Shown here: piece by piece, positions 8,880-18,506 of the stretch
How the letters are laid out: each line of letters starts with the position of its first letter
Numbering within the stretch: the first letter of the stretch is position 1
Source of the DNA: an uncultured Lachnospiraceae bacterium
GTDB lineage: Bacteria; Bacillota; Clostridia; Lachnospirales; Lachnospiraceae
Assembly: GCA_910589385.1 (NCBI GenBank)
Contig: CAJUTU010000004.1
Location: 1 to 64,000, forward strand
Direction of reading: 5' to 3'
DNA length: 64,000 nucleotides
Notes under the pieces: model-generated
What the model was told of the DNA's origin: nothing
What the model saw: only the letters and a program-made list of their open reading frames with translations
The model's database searches: none
Made by a program: the position numbers and the translations under genes

Positions 8880-9935
8880 ATGCTGAGACAGAAGGCAAAG
8901 GAAATCCGGATTGGAGATGTGATCATTGGGGGAGAGCATCCAGTGGCAATCCAATCTATGACCAATACAAAGACAGAAGATGTCAAAGGAACTGTAGAAC
9001 AGATTCTTCGTCTGGAAGCAGCAGGCTGTGAGATCGTGCGCTGTACGGTTCCCACACAGGAAGCAGCCAGGGCTCTGAAAGAAATCAAAAGAAGCATACA
9101 TATCCCTCTGGTGGCAGATATCCATTTTGACTACCGTATGGCAATTGCGGCCATTGAGAACGGAGCGGACAAGATCCGGATCAATCCGGGGAATATCGGA
9201 GCAGCAGAGCGCTTAAGAGCCGTGGTGGATAAAGCGAAGGAATATGACGTACCCATCCGGGTCGGAGTAAATAGTGGTTCTCTGGAAAAATCCCTGCTGG
9301 AAAAGTATGGCGGGGTGACGGCAGACGGGATTGTGGAGAGTGCACTGGACAAGGTGCGTATGATCGAGGATATGGATTATGATAATCTGGTAGTCAGTAT
9401 CAAATCTTCGGATGTGATGATGTGTGTAAAAGCTCATGAGATGATCGCCGAAAAATGTCCATATCCGCTGCATGTAGGGATTACAGAGGCAGGTACAGTA
9501 TATTCTGGAAATATAAAGTCTTCCATAGGGCTGGGCATCATTTTGTATGAAGGGATTGGAAATACGATCCGAGTTTCTCTGACAGGAGATCCGGTAGAGG
9601 AAATTCGTTCCGCAAAGCTCATTTTAAAGACCCTGGGCCTTCGTAAGGGGGGCATAGAAGTGGTTTCCTGCCCTACCTGCGGCAGGACCCAGATCGACCT
9701 GATTGGCTTGGCTGATCAGGTCGAGTCCATGGTGCAGGAATTCCCTCTGGATATCAAGGTTGCAGTGATGGGATGTGTCGTAAATGGACCAGGGGAAGCG
9801 AAGGAAGCAGACATTGGAATTGCAGGTGGAAAAGGAGAAGGCCTGTTGATAAAAAAGGGAACAATTGTGAAAAAAGTAAAAGAAGATGAGCTTTTGGAAA
9901 CCTTGCGGCAGGAATTGCAGAACTGGGAAAAGTAG
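8880..9935 (+). CDS. ispG: 4-hydroxy-3-methylbut-2-en-1-yl diphosphate synthase (flavodoxin/ferredoxin)
   Basis: 351 residues from the ATG at 8880, preceded by AAAGGAG; in-frame ATGs at 8847 and 8853 have no such site and add an atypical leader. IspG (GcpE) reduces methylerythritol cyclodiphosphate to HMBPP in the non-mevalonate isoprenoid pathway with a [4Fe-4S] cluster. The cluster ligands are visible as CPTC in SCPTCGRTQ and the later cysteine in VMGCVVNGPGEA, whose glutamate is the usual fourth ligand. The N-terminal TIM barrel has SMTNTKTEDV and HFDYR. Bacterial length is normal. Confidence 0.93.
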   Translation: MLRQKAKEIRIGDVIIGGEHPVAIQSMTNTKTEDVKGTVEQILRLEAAGCEIVRCTVPTQEAARALKEIKRSIHIPLVADIHFDYRMAIAAIENGADKIRINPGNIGAAERLRAVVDKAKEYDVPIRVGVNSGSLEKSLLEKYGGVTADGIVESALDKVRMIEDMDYDNLVVSIKSSDVMMCVKAHEMIAEKCPYPLHVGITEAGTVYSGNIKSSIGLGIILYEGIGNTIRVSLTGDPVEEIRSAKLILKTLGLRKGGIEVVSCPTCGRTQIDLIGLADQVESMVQEFPLDIKVAVMGCVVNGPGEAKEADIGIAGGKGEGLLIKKGTIVKKVKEDELLETLRQELQNWEK

Positions 9936-10013
9936 CATTTTAGAATAAAAAATAAGGAAATGAAACATAGCAGAGAGTAGTTATGATAGAAAGTTTTACT
10001 AGGAGCTGATAGA

Positions 10014-13000
10014 TTGGAACAAGTAGGAACCGCAAAATTATTTTTTGATGTCTTTCCCACATTAAAGGTGGATGAAACTATTCGGATGTTATTTTTAGAT
10101 GTGGAGGTAAAGAAGATCACCACCAATCCGGCGAGAGATTTTCTTCATGTATACATCTTCAGCAGGCATTTGCTCCAGAAAAAACAGGTCTGGCAGATGG
10201 AACAGAAGATTAAAGAGCAATTATTCGGAACTTCTCCTGTGAGTATCCGTATAGAAGAAGAGTATGCCCTGTCTGAGCAGTATACACCTGCTGCCCTGAT
10301 GGCAGAATACAGGGAAAGTATTATCCAGGAGTTAAAAGGCTATAGTGTATTGGCTGCTAATATGTTTGAGCAGGCAGAAATCCGGTTTGATGAAGAAAAT
10401 GTATGCTGCCTGGAACTGGTAGACACCATTGTATCCGAAGGACGTAGAGAACATATCGTAAATCTTTTGGATGATATTTTCAATCGGCGCTGTGGAATTA
10501 AAACGGATATCCGTGTGACATACCGGGAGAAAGAAGAAAGCAAAACCAGAGAATATGACGAGCAGCGCATCCAGCGGGAAATAAATGCAATCTTCAGGCG
10601 GAATAAAAGCATACATGGGGAAGGATATTCTAAAGACCTGGATACAGACAAGCGTACTGGAAGCCAAAATGAGGCCGTACCATGGGATGAAGCTGTTGGA
10701 AATGGGACTGCGTCTTCTATAAATAAAAATAGTCTTTCAAATAGCGCAAATAAAAACCAGGCTGCGAACAATGGAAGTACAGCCCCAAAAGCAGGAAACA
10801 CATCGGAGCGGGGCGGCTTTGCATTTGGGAAAGGACGGCAGGGCAGAAACGGCTTTCGCAAAGACTCTGGAAAAGATCATGTCCGTCCTTTAAAACAAGG
10901 GGATTCCCCAAACCTGATCTATGGAAGGGACTTTGAGGACGAACCTATCCGTCTGGACCAGGTTGCCACGGAAATGGGAGAAATCACTCTTCATGGTAAG
11001 GTTATCAGCTTTGAGACCCGTGAGATCCGGAATGAAAGAACCATCATCATTTTTTCCATTACAGATTTTACCGATACGATCACGGTGAAAATGTTTGCGC
11101 GGAATGAACAGCTTGCAGAACTTCTGGGAGACTTGAAGAAAGGCGCGTTCCTGAAGATTAAGGGAGTTACGACCATTGATAAATATGATGGGGAACTGAC
11201 CATCGGCTCGATTGCCGGAATCAAAAAGACCGGTGATTTTACTGTGTCCAGAGAAGATTTAAGCCCAGTCAAGCGTGTAGAACTGCACTGCCATACGAAG
11301 ATGAGCGATATGGACGGTGTCTCAGAAGTGAAAGATATCGTGGGCCGTGCGCATAAATGGGGACATCCTGCAATCGCAGTGACTGATCATGGAACTGCCC
11401 AGGCATTTCCGGATGCAAACCATTATATTGAACGGCTGGACAAGGCAGACCCATTCAAAGTCATTTACGGCGTGGAAGGTTATGTCGTGGATGACCTGAC
11501 AGAGATTGCCGTGGGCGCTGGGGATGAAAGCCTGGATGATGCTTATGTGGTATTTGACCTGGAAACTACAGGATTCAGCGCGATCAAAGATAAAATTATT
11601 GAAATTGGCGCGGTAAAGGTTGTAAATGGAGAAATTGTGGATACCTTTAGTACGTTTGTGAACCCAAGGCGGCCCATTCCTTTTGAAATCACACAACTTA
11701 CCAGTATTACGGATGAGATGGTCATGGAATATCCGGATATTGAGACCATTCTGCCGCAGTTTTTGGAATTCATCGGTGATGCCGTATTGGTGGCGCACAA
11801 TGCAGGTTTTGATGTGGGATTCATGGAACAGAATTGCAGGTATCAGGAGATTGAGCCCCATTTCATATCTGTAGATACGGTTGCACTGGCCCGGGTGCTC
11901 ATGCCCACATTGTCAAAGTATAAGCTGAATGTGGTGGCAAAAGCATTGAATATTTCCTTAGAGAATCATCACCGTGCAGTAGACGATGCCGGGGCAACCG
12001 CAAAAATTTTCGTAAAATTCATTCAGATGTTAAAGGACAGGAACATTACGACACTCAAAGGGATCAACCAGTTTGGCAATATGAATCCGGATGCTATACG
12101 CAAGCTCCCTACCTACCATATCATTATTCTCGTGAAAAATGATATCGGAAGGTATAACCTGTATCAGTTGATCTCACAGTCCCATCTGAATTATTTTGCA
12201 CGGCGGCCGCGGATACCAAAAAGCCTGCTCAATCAGCACCGGGAAGGGCTGATCATCGGGAGCGCGTGCGAAGCTGGGGAATTGTTTCAGGCGATCTTGA
12301 ATAAAAAGCCGCAGGAAGTGATCGCAAAGCTGGCAGATTTTTATGATTATTATGAAATCCAGCCATTGGGAAATAATCATTTTATGCTGGAAAGTGAAAA
12401 GCTGCCGGATATCCAGACAGAGGAAGATCTGAAAAATTTAAACAGACAGATATTAGATCTGGGAGAGCAGTTTAAAAAACCGGTGGTTGCCACCTGTGAC
12501 GTACATTTCCTGGATCCAGAGGATGAGGTGTACCGCCGCATTATCATGGCAGGAAAGGGATTCAGTGATGCTGACAACCAAGCGCCCTTGTATCTTAGGA
12601 CTACAGAGGAAATGCTGAAAGAATTTGAATATCTGGGTTCCGCTAAGGCTTATGAGGTAGTAGTGGAGAATTCCAACAAGATTGCCGCTATGGTCGAGAA
12701 GATTGCCCCGGTCAATCCCAACAAATGTCCGCCGGTCATTGCGGATTCCGATCAAAAACTGCGTGATATCTGCTATAAAAAAGCATATGAGATTTATGGA
12801 GAACAACTTCCGGAACAAGTGTCCTCCCGGCTGGAAAAGGAACTGAATTCCATTATATCTAATGGATACGCGGTCATGTATATCATTGCCCAGAAGCTGG
12901 TGTGGAAGTCTGTTGCCGATGGTTATCTGGTTGGTTCTCGAGGGTCTGTAGGTTCCTCTTTCGTTGCTACGATGGCGGGAATTACAGAAGTAAACCCGTT

Positions 13001-14660
13001 AAGCCCCCACTATTATTGTGCCCATTGCCATTACTGCGATTTTGAATCCGAAGAAGTAAAGGCCTATTCCGGCTGCTGCGGCTATGACATGCCGGATAAG
13101 GTCTGCCCGGAGTGTGGGGAAAAACTGATCAAGGCAGGGTATGATATCCCGTTTGAGACTTTCCTGGGATTTAAAGGAGATAAGGAACCGGATATCGATT
13201 TGAACTTTTCCGGGGATTACCAGGCGAAAGCGCACAAATATACAGAGGTGCTTTTTGGAGAAGGCTATACCTTCAAGGCTGGAACCATCGGTACGTTGGC
13301 GGACAAGACTGCCTATGGATATGTAAAGCGGTATTATGAAGACAAAAATCAGCGAAAGAGGAAATGTGAGATTGAGCGGATCAGCCAGGGCTGTACCGGA
13401 GTCCGGCGGAGCACCGGGCAGCATCCCGGCGGTATCGTCGTGCTGCCTCATGGGCATAATATCAATGAATTCACTCCGGTGCAGCATCCGGCAAATGATA
13501 CGACGACAGATATTGTGACCACGCATTTTGACTACCATTCTATTGACCATAACCTGCTGAAGCTGGATATTCTGGGGCACGATGATCCGACTATGATCAA
13601 AATGCTGGAAGAATATATTACATCGGAATCACTGGAAAATGAATACTCCGAGGAAAATCCTTTTGTTGCGACAAAAATCCCGCTGGATGATCAGGAGGTT
13701 CTTTCTTTATTCCACAGTACCCAGGCGTTAGGGATCAAACCAGAAGATATCGAAGGATGTCAGCTCGGGTGTCTTGGAATCCCGGAATTTGGAACCGATT
13801 TTGCCATGAGCATGGTTATTGAAGCAAATCCGCAGTCTCTTTCCGATTTGATCCGGCTGGCGGGCCTGTCTCATGGAACCGATGTATGGCTGGGAAATGC
13901 GCAGGATCTGATCCGGTCCGGTACGGCGACCATTTCTTCCGCCATCTGTACCCGTGACGATATTATGACGTACTTGATCCATCAGGGAGTGGACAGCGCG
14001 CTATCCTTTACGATCATGGAAAGCGTTCGGAAAGGGAAAGGGCTGAAACCGGAATGGGAAGAGGCAATGAAAGAAAAGGATGTTCCGCAGTGGTATATTG
14101 ACTCCTGTAAAAAAATCAAATATATGTTCCCAAAAGCCCATGCTGCCGCATATGTGATGATGGCATACCGGATCGCGTACTGTAAGATCAATTATCCGCT
14201 GGCCTATTACGGAGCTTATTTCAGTATCCGTGCAGATGCATTTTCCTATGAACTGATGTGCCAGGGGAAAGAAAAGCTGAACTATTATATTAAGGATTAC
14301 AAGAAGCGGTCTGATACTTTGACCAACAAAGAACAGGACACTCTCAAAGACATGCGTCTGGTGCAGGAAATGTATGCCAGAGGGCTGGATTTTATTCCTA
14401 TTGACCTGTACCGCGCAAAGGCGAAGCAGTTCCAGATCATTGACGGAAAACTGATGCCATCTTTTGCGAGTATCGAAGGAATGGGGGAAAAGGCGGCGGA
14501 AGCAGTTGAATTAGCGGCCAAGGATGGGAAATATCTGTCGCTGGATGATTTCCGGGAGCGGACGAAAGTCAGCCTGACGACCATTAATCTGATGTCAGAT
14601 CTGGGGCTCTTTGGGGATCTTCCAAAGAGCAACCAGCTTTCGTTGTTCGATTTCGCATAA
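10014..14660 (+). CDS. polC: DNA polymerase III subunit alpha, Gram-positive PolC type
   Basis: 1548 residues from a TTG start at 10014 with AGGAG 8 bases upstream. Order of parts: N-terminal domain, a Ser/Asn/Gly-rich linker at about 210-300, OB domain, PHP domain from about 422 (HCHTKMSDMDG), inserted DEDDh proofreading exonuclease from about 512 (VVFDLETTGF), the remaining PHP part, zinc-binding cysteines near 1003-1045 (CAHCHYC, CCGYD, CPECG) and the catalytic PDIDLNFSG near 1058. It is the replicative polymerase with its own 3'-5' exonuclease. It is about 100 residues longer than the Bacillus enzyme, mainly through the low-complexity linker. Confidence 0.97.
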   Translation: MEQVGTAKLFFDVFPTLKVDETIRMLFLDVEVKKITTNPARDFLHVYIFSRHLLQKKQVWQMEQKIKEQLFGTSPVSIRIEEEYALSEQYTPAALMAEYRESIIQELKGYSVLAANMFEQAEIRFDEENVCCLELVDTIVSEGRREHIVNLLDDIFNRRCGIKTDIRVTYREKEESKTREYDEQRIQREINAIFRRNKSIHGEGYSKDLDTDKRTGSQNEAVPWDEAVGNGTASSINKNSLSNSANKNQAANNGSTAPKAGNTSERGGFAFGKGRQGRNGFRKDSGKDHVRPLKQGDSPNLIYGRDFEDEPIRLDQVATEMGEITLHGKVISFETREIRNERTIIIFSITDFTDTITVKMFARNEQLAELLGDLKKGAFLKIKGVTTIDKYDGELTIGSIAGIKKTGDFTVSREDLSPVKRVELHCHTKMSDMDGVSEVKDIVGRAHKWGHPAIAVTDHGTAQAFPDANHYIERLDKADPFKVIYGVEGYVVDDLTEIAVGAGDESLDDAYVVFDLETTGFSAIKDKIIEIGAVKVVNGEIVDTFSTFVNPRRPIPFEITQLTSITDEMVMEYPDIETILPQFLEFIGDAVLVAHNAGFDVGFMEQNCRYQEIEPHFISVDTVALARVLMPTLSKYKLNVVAKALNISLENHHRAVDDAGATAKIFVKFIQMLKDRNITTLKGINQFGNMNPDAIRKLPTYHIIILVKNDIGRYNLYQLISQSHLNYFARRPRIPKSLLNQHREGLIIGSACEAGELFQAILNKKPQEVIAKLADFYDYYEIQPLGNNHFMLESEKLPDIQTEEDLKNLNRQILDLGEQFKKPVVATCDVHFLDPEDEVYRRIIMAGKGFSDADNQAPLYLRTTEEMLKEFEYLGSAKAYEVVVENSNKIAAMVEKIAPVNPNKCPPVIADSDQKLRDICYKKAYEIYGEQLPEQVSSRLEKELNSIISNGYAVMYIIAQKLVWKSVADGYLVGSRGSVGSSFVATMAGITEVNPLSPHYYCAHCHYCDFESEEVKAYSGCCGYDMPDKVCPECGEKLIKAGYDIPFETFLGFKGDKEPDIDLNFSGDYQAKAHKYTEVLFGEGYTFKAGTIGTLADKTAYGYVKRYYEDKNQRKRKCEIERISQGCTGVRRSTGQHPGGIVVLPHGHNINEFTPVQHPANDTTTDIVTTHFDYHSIDHNLLKLDILGHDDPTMIKMLEEYITSESLENEYSEENPFVATKIPLDDQEVLSLFHSTQALGIKPEDIEGCQLGCLGIPEFGTDFAMSMVIEANPQSLSDLIRLAGLSHGTDVWLGNAQDLIRSGTATISSAICTRDDIMTYLIHQGVDSALSFTIMESVRKGKGLKPEWEEAMKEKDVPQWYIDSCKKIKYMFPKAHAAAYVMMAYRIAYCKINYPLAYYGAYFSIRADAFSYELMCQGKEKLNYYIKDYKKRSDTLTNKEQDTLKDMRLVQEMYARGLDFIPIDLYRAKAKQFQIIDGKLMPSFASIEGMGEKAAEAVELAAKDGKYLSLDDFRERTKVSLTTINLMSDLGLFGDLPKSNQLSLFDFA

Positions 14661-14700
14661 TTGTGAAAAAGAGGGATTGCGGAATCAATATCCCTACGCA

Positions 14701-14736
14701 GGAGAGGCTGTAACCCATACGAGTTACAGCCTCTCC
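14701..14736. terminator. Perfect 14-bp hairpin between convergent polC and nhaC
   Basis: GGAGAGGCTGTAAC (14701-14714) and GTTACAGCCTCTCC (14723-14736) pair perfectly around an 8-base loop. There is no U-tract on either side, so it may act as a bidirectional stop or RNA-end stabiliser rather than a classical intrinsic terminator. Confidence 0.6.
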
Positions 14737-14783
14737 ATAAGCTGATTCATTCAAAACGCGCGCTCCTGTTTCAGCGTTTCATA

Positions 14784-16304
14784 TCAGGGAATATCTGATT
14801 CCGAAGTCTTTTCCCCTTTCTTTCCCCATACCTTCATCACTGCCAGCAAAATCACGACCGCCAGCACCACTGCCAAAGTGCTCCTGGTAAATCCAGCAAA
14901 GATAAATGCCGCAAATGCGATCACCCCGTTCACGCAGGCATACGGCAGCTGGGTCTTTACGTGGTCGATCAGGTTGCACTCCGCCCCTGTAGAGGAGAGA
15001 ATGGTGGTATCCGAAATAGGCGAGCAATGATCCCCAAACAGCCCTCCTGACAAAACAGCCCCCACGGCTATCGCATAAGGGATGCCAAACGCATGGGCCA
15101 TCGGAATTGCAAGCGGCATCATAATTGCGAAAGTCCCCCAGGAACTTCCTGTCGAGAACGATACGAAGGCTCCAAAGATGAAGATGGCCGCAGGCACCAG
15201 GCCTGCCGAGAAATTTAGACTCTTTAATCCATTTACAATGAACTCTGCCGTACCGAGGGCGCTGATCATGCTTCCTAGGGACCAGGCAAGCACCAGTGTC
15301 ACAGCCACATCTGTCATCCCCTTCATTCCGTCCACATAAATCTTAAAAGTATCCCGGAACGTTTTCACCTTAAAGATGCCGATAAATGCCATCAGGACAA
15401 GGGCCCCATAAAAGTATCCCATCGTCAGCGCGACACGGAATTCGTTCCCGTCTACCTTTTTAAAAGGAAATCCCAGGGGGGCCAGAGTAATAAAAAGTGC
15501 TGCGAATACTACAATAATCGGAACGATCACCATAACAGGCTTTGCGTTTGAGGTTCCGTAAACCTGTCCGTTTTTTCCGGTCTGCCCCTGCATATCGTCC
15601 TCAAAGGAGTACTCTCGCGAAGCCGCTTCTGTTTCCGCTTTTTTCATCTGTGAAAAATCCTTCTTCGTGAAAGCAACAAGCGGGATCATAACAATTGCCA
15701 GAATCGCATAGATCTGGAACGGGATCGCCTCCACAAACGTGGTGTAATCCGACTGGGATACATTCAGATTGTCAAACTCTGCCTGAATCAGCCCCATAAT
15801 ATAGACGCCCCAGCCGATAAACGGAATCAGGATCGCCACAGGCGATGAGGTCGAATCCAGGATCCATGCCAGCTTTTCCCTGGAAATCTTCAGTTTATCA
15901 AACAGTGGCCTAAAGACTGGCCCTACCAGAAGAGGGGTTCCCAGGTCAGAGAAGAAAATCAGGATTCCTCCCAGCCAGGCGCAAAGCTGAGCCTTCAGCT
16001 TTGTATTTACAAATCGATACACACTTTTGCTGAACGCCTGGGCGCCGCCGGATTTTTCCATGAGCTTGATAAATCCCCCGATAAAGATGACCAGCACGAT
16101 GACACCTGCGTTATAGGAATCCGTCAGCTGGACAAAAAAATAGTCCCCGATGATAGATTTTGTTGCTAAAAACGGATTTCCGCCGGAAAAAATCAAGGTT
16201 CCAACAAACCCTCCGCAAAACAGCGACAAAATAACATTCTTACTTTTAATGGCCATGACTACGGCTACAATAGGCGGCAGCAGACTTAAAAAACCATAAT
16301 CCAT
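14784..16304 (-). CDS. NhaC-family Na+/H+ antiporter
   Basis: 506 residues with about a dozen hydrophobic segments. The pattern SFSTGSSWGTFAIMMPLAIPMA followed by GGLFGDHCSPISDTTILSSTGAECN is diagnostic of the NhaC superfamily, where the aspartates of the GDHCSPISD stretch are in the ion pathway. It would exchange sodium for protons, or an organic acid, across the cytoplasmic membrane. AGGGGAT lies 8 bases before the ATG at 16304. It is convergent with polC and divergent from glyA and appears to be a single-gene unit. Some family members are malate/lactate antiporters. Confidence 0.88.
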   Translation of the reverse strand: MDYGFLSLLPPIVAVVMAIKSKNVILSLFCGGFVGTLIFSGGNPFLATKSIIGDYFFVQLTDSYNAGVIVLVIFIGGFIKLMEKSGGAQAFSKSVYRFVNTKLKAQLCAWLGGILIFFSDLGTPLLVGPVFRPLFDKLKISREKLAWILDSTSSPVAILIPFIGWGVYIMGLIQAEFDNLNVSQSDYTTFVEAIPFQIYAILAIVMIPLVAFTKKDFSQMKKAETEAASREYSFEDDMQGQTGKNGQVYGTSNAKPVMVIVPIIVVFAALFITLAPLGFPFKKVDGNEFRVALTMGYFYGALVLMAFIGIFKVKTFRDTFKIYVDGMKGMTDVAVTLVLAWSLGSMISALGTAEFIVNGLKSLNFSAGLVPAAIFIFGAFVSFSTGSSWGTFAIMMPLAIPMAHAFGIPYAIAVGAVLSGGLFGDHCSPISDTTILSSTGAECNLIDHVKTQLPYACVNGVIAFAAFIFAGFTRSTLAVVLAVVILLAVMKVWGKKGEKTSESDIP

Positions 16305-16763
16305 ACGTTTATCCCCTGCAAATTATATTTCTTTCTATGATACGGATTATTCTGGTCTTCGTCAATAGATTTTGAATGATTATTCACAAAAATGCATTTT
16401 ATTTCATATTTAATTTTACTGCCCCTTTCTCTTTCTGCGTATTTTCATGACCGGAAAATACAGGCACAACATATTTGAACCAGAGTCCGATGGCGGCTCG
16501 TCTTCATATTCTTTCGCGGCTGTTTCTTTTCTTTGTCCCAGTAAGATTCTGATTCGTAAACATAAGTAGATTCAATCCCAAAAACCACAGTGTATAAAGT
16601 AATAATTTCATTGTTTTTCCCTATCCCATGAAAAGTAACGATGTATTGAAACTTTTCGCATTTATAAAAGTAATGCTTGTAAACAGGATGGTAAAATGGT
16701 ATACTTTGTCGGATGAAGTGTGAATGTGCCAATTTGTATTTCTAAAATGTGGAGGAAAGAAGA
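16305..16763. other. Intergenic region between nhaC-type gene and glyA
   Basis: About 460 bases, AT-rich, divergent. It holds the glyA promoter at 16677-16705 and the antiporter's ribosome-binding site. Short open frames are present but none has a ribosome-binding site or family resemblance. I saw no recognisable riboswitch fold upstream of glyA. Confidence 0.6.
16677..16705 (+). promoter_or_regulatory. glyA promoter
   Basis: TTGTAA (16677-16682), 17-base spacer, TATACT (16700-16705) with TGG immediately before, an extended -10. It lies about 60 bases before the glyA start. Confidence 0.65.
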
Positions 16764-17999
16764 ATGTACGAATTTGAAGAAATAAGGAAAACAGACGCTG
16801 AGGTCGCGGACGCGATCCAGGCAGAAATGGACCGCCAGAATTCCCATATTGAGCTGATTGCTTCTGAGAACTGGGTAAGCAAGGCGGTAATGGCTGCCAT
16901 GGGAAGCCCTCTGACCAATAAATACGCGGAAGGTTATCCGGGAAAAAGATATTATGGCGGCTGCCAATGCGTAGATGTGGTGGAAGACCTTGCCAGGGAA
17001 CGTGCAAAGAAGCTTTTCGGATGCGAGTATGCCAATGTGCAGCCCCATTCCGGGGCACAGGCGAATATGGCGGCAATGTTTGCCATGTTAGAGCCGGGAG
17101 ATAAGATCATGGGGATGAATCTGGATCACGGCGGACATCTTACCCATGGTTCTCCGGTAAATCTCTCCGGAAAATATTTTGACGTGACATTCTATGGTGT
17201 GAATGATACAGGCGTGATTGATTATGATAATGTATTGGAAATCGCGAGAGAGTGTGAGCCAAAACTGATCGTGGCAGGTGCAAGCGCCTATGCCAGGACG
17301 ATTGATTTCAAACGGTTCCGTGAGATCGCAGATGAAGTAGGCGCATATCTGATGGTTGATATTGCCCATATTGCCGGCCTGGTTGCTACAGGACTGCATC
17401 CAAGCCCGATTCCTTATGCACATGTGACCACCACAACCACCCATAAGACACTGCGCGGCCCCCGCGGCGGTATGATCTTAAGCAGTGAAGAGATGAATCA
17501 GAAATTCAACTTTAATAAAGCCGTGTTCCCAGGCATCCAGGGAGGCCCTCTGATGCATGTGATCGCAGCCAAGGCAGTCTGCTTTGAAGAGGCGCTGCAG
17601 CCGGAATACAAGGCATATATGGAACAGGTTGTAAAGAATGCAAAGGCACTGTGCAAGGCACTGCAGGCACGTGGGATTAAGATTGTATCAGGGGACACAG
17701 ATAACCATTTGATGCTGGTGGATCTGACTGAGAAAAATATAAGTGGAAAAGAGCTGGAGAAGCGTCTGGATGACGCACATATAACGGCAAATAAGAACAC
17801 GATCCCGAATGACCCGAGGTCTCCGTTTGTGACAAGCGGCGTGAGGCTGGGAACGCCGGCTGTAACGACCCGCGGCATGGTGGAGGAAGATATGGAGAAG
17901 ATTGCCGAGATCATCACACTGGTCATTGAAAGTGAAGATCATGTAGAGAAAGCGAAAGTCATGGTTGCAGAGCTGGCTGAAAAGTATCCGCTGTGTTAA
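16764..17999 (+). CDS. glyA: Serine hydroxymethyltransferase
   Basis: 411 residues from the ATG at 16764 (GGAGG 8 bases upstream; an in-frame GTG at 16749 overlaps that site and is rejected). GlyA interconverts serine and glycine with tetrahydrofolate and PLP and feeds one-carbon metabolism. The PLP lysine is K228 in the run [15 protein letters not shown]; the N-terminal [12 protein letters not shown] and the [11 protein letters not shown] block are canonical. It is transcribed alone: its own promoter lies upstream and a strong terminator follows at 18052-18095. Confidence 0.96.
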   Translation: MYEFEEIRKTDAEVADAIQAEMDRQNSHIELIASENWVSKAVMAAMGSPLTNKYAEGYPGKRYYGGCQCVDVVEDLARERAKKLFGCEYANVQPHSGAQANMAAMFAMLEPGDKIMGMNLDHGGHLTHGSPVNLSGKYFDVTFYGVNDTGVIDYDNVLEIARECEPKLIVAGASAYARTIDFKRFREIADEVGAYLMVDIAHIAGLVATGLHPSPIPYAHVTTTTTHKTLRGPRGGMILSSEEMNQKFNFNKAVFPGIQGGPLMHVIAAKAVCFEEALQPEYKAYMEQVVKNAKALCKALQARGIKIVSGDTDNHLMLVDLTEKNISGKELEKRLDDAHITANKNTIPNDPRSPFVTSGVRLGTPAVTTRGMVEEDMEKIAEIITLVIESEDHVEKAKVMVAELAEKYPLC

Positions 18000-18051
18000 T
18001 ATCATTCTGGTTTTAAATCAACAGACAGAGAATTTTAAATATGTTCTCAAA

Positions 18052-18095
18052 AAAATATGTTGTCAAGAGAAAACACTTGACAACATATTTTTTTT
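18052..18095 (+). terminator. Intrinsic terminator of glyA
   Basis: A perfect 16-bp stem: AAAATATGTTGTCAAG (18052-18067) pairs with 18076-18091 around an 8-base loop, and T residues continue to 18095. Its 3' arm contains the -35 box of the next promoter. Confidence 0.85.
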
Positions 18096-18105
18096 CATGT
18101 AAGAT
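18077..18105 (+). promoter_or_regulatory. Promoter of the ylxM-ffh operon, embedded in the glyA terminator
   Basis: TTGACA (18077-18082), 17-base spacer, TAAGAT (18100-18105), 17 bases upstream of the GTG start. The -35 element lies within the descending arm of the glyA terminator stem. Confidence 0.6.
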
Positions 18106-18121
18106 AGCAAAGGTGATAGCA

Positions 18122-18472
18122 GTGGATGATATTTTAGAACAGGCATTATTATATGATTTTTATGGAGAACTTCTCAATAATCACCAAAAGGAGATTTATG
18201 AGCAGTTTATCTTAGAAGACCTGTCCCTGAGTGAGATTGCAGAAAGCGAAGGTATCAGCAGACAAGGGGTACATGACTTGGTAAAGAGATGTCAAAAGAC
18301 CTTGGAAGGATATGAAGCAAAGCTGCACCTGGTAGGACGTTTCCTTTCCATTAAAAAGAAAGTCCAGGAAATGGAGTCTCTGTTAGACTCCTGCGAATCA
18401 GAGAAAGAGAATCAGCAAGAGCTGTTTGAGCAGATCAAGGTACTTTCAAGTTCGATTTTGGAAATATTGTAA
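18122..18472 (+). CDS. ylxM: YlxM family putative DNA-binding protein
   Basis: 116 residues from a GTG at 18122, preceded by AGGTGA; this gives the usual family length, whereas an upstream ATG would translate the terminator stem. A sigma-70 region-4-like helix-turn-helix is seen in LSLSEIAESEGISRQGVHDLVKR. YlxM genes sit directly upstream of ffh in Firmicutes, and the streptococcal homologue modulates signal-recognition-particle assembly. That role is inferred here from synteny. The C-terminus is a coiled coil. Confidence 0.85.
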   Translation: MDDILEQALLYDFYGELLNNHQKEIYEQFILEDLSLSEIAESEGISRQGVHDLVKRCQKTLEGYEAKLHLVGRFLSIKKKVQEMESLLDSCESEKENQQELFEQIKVLSSSILEIL

Positions 18473-18506
18473 AGTCCATCCGGCAGGATGACAAAGGAGT
18501 TGGAGA

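Noticed and set aside
10340..10861. Minus-strand open frame of 173 codons inside polC
   Set aside because: It lies wholly antisense to the polC N-terminal domain and linker and has biased, low-complexity composition, so it is a shadow of polC.
16445..16732. Minus-strand open frame of 95 codons upstream of glyA
   Set aside because: No family resemblance, and it would cover the glyA promoter on the other strand. Its end has no sensible continuation.
16305..16763. Glycine or folate riboswitch upstream of glyA
   Set aside because: No tandem aptamer pattern or conserved riboswitch core could be recognised.
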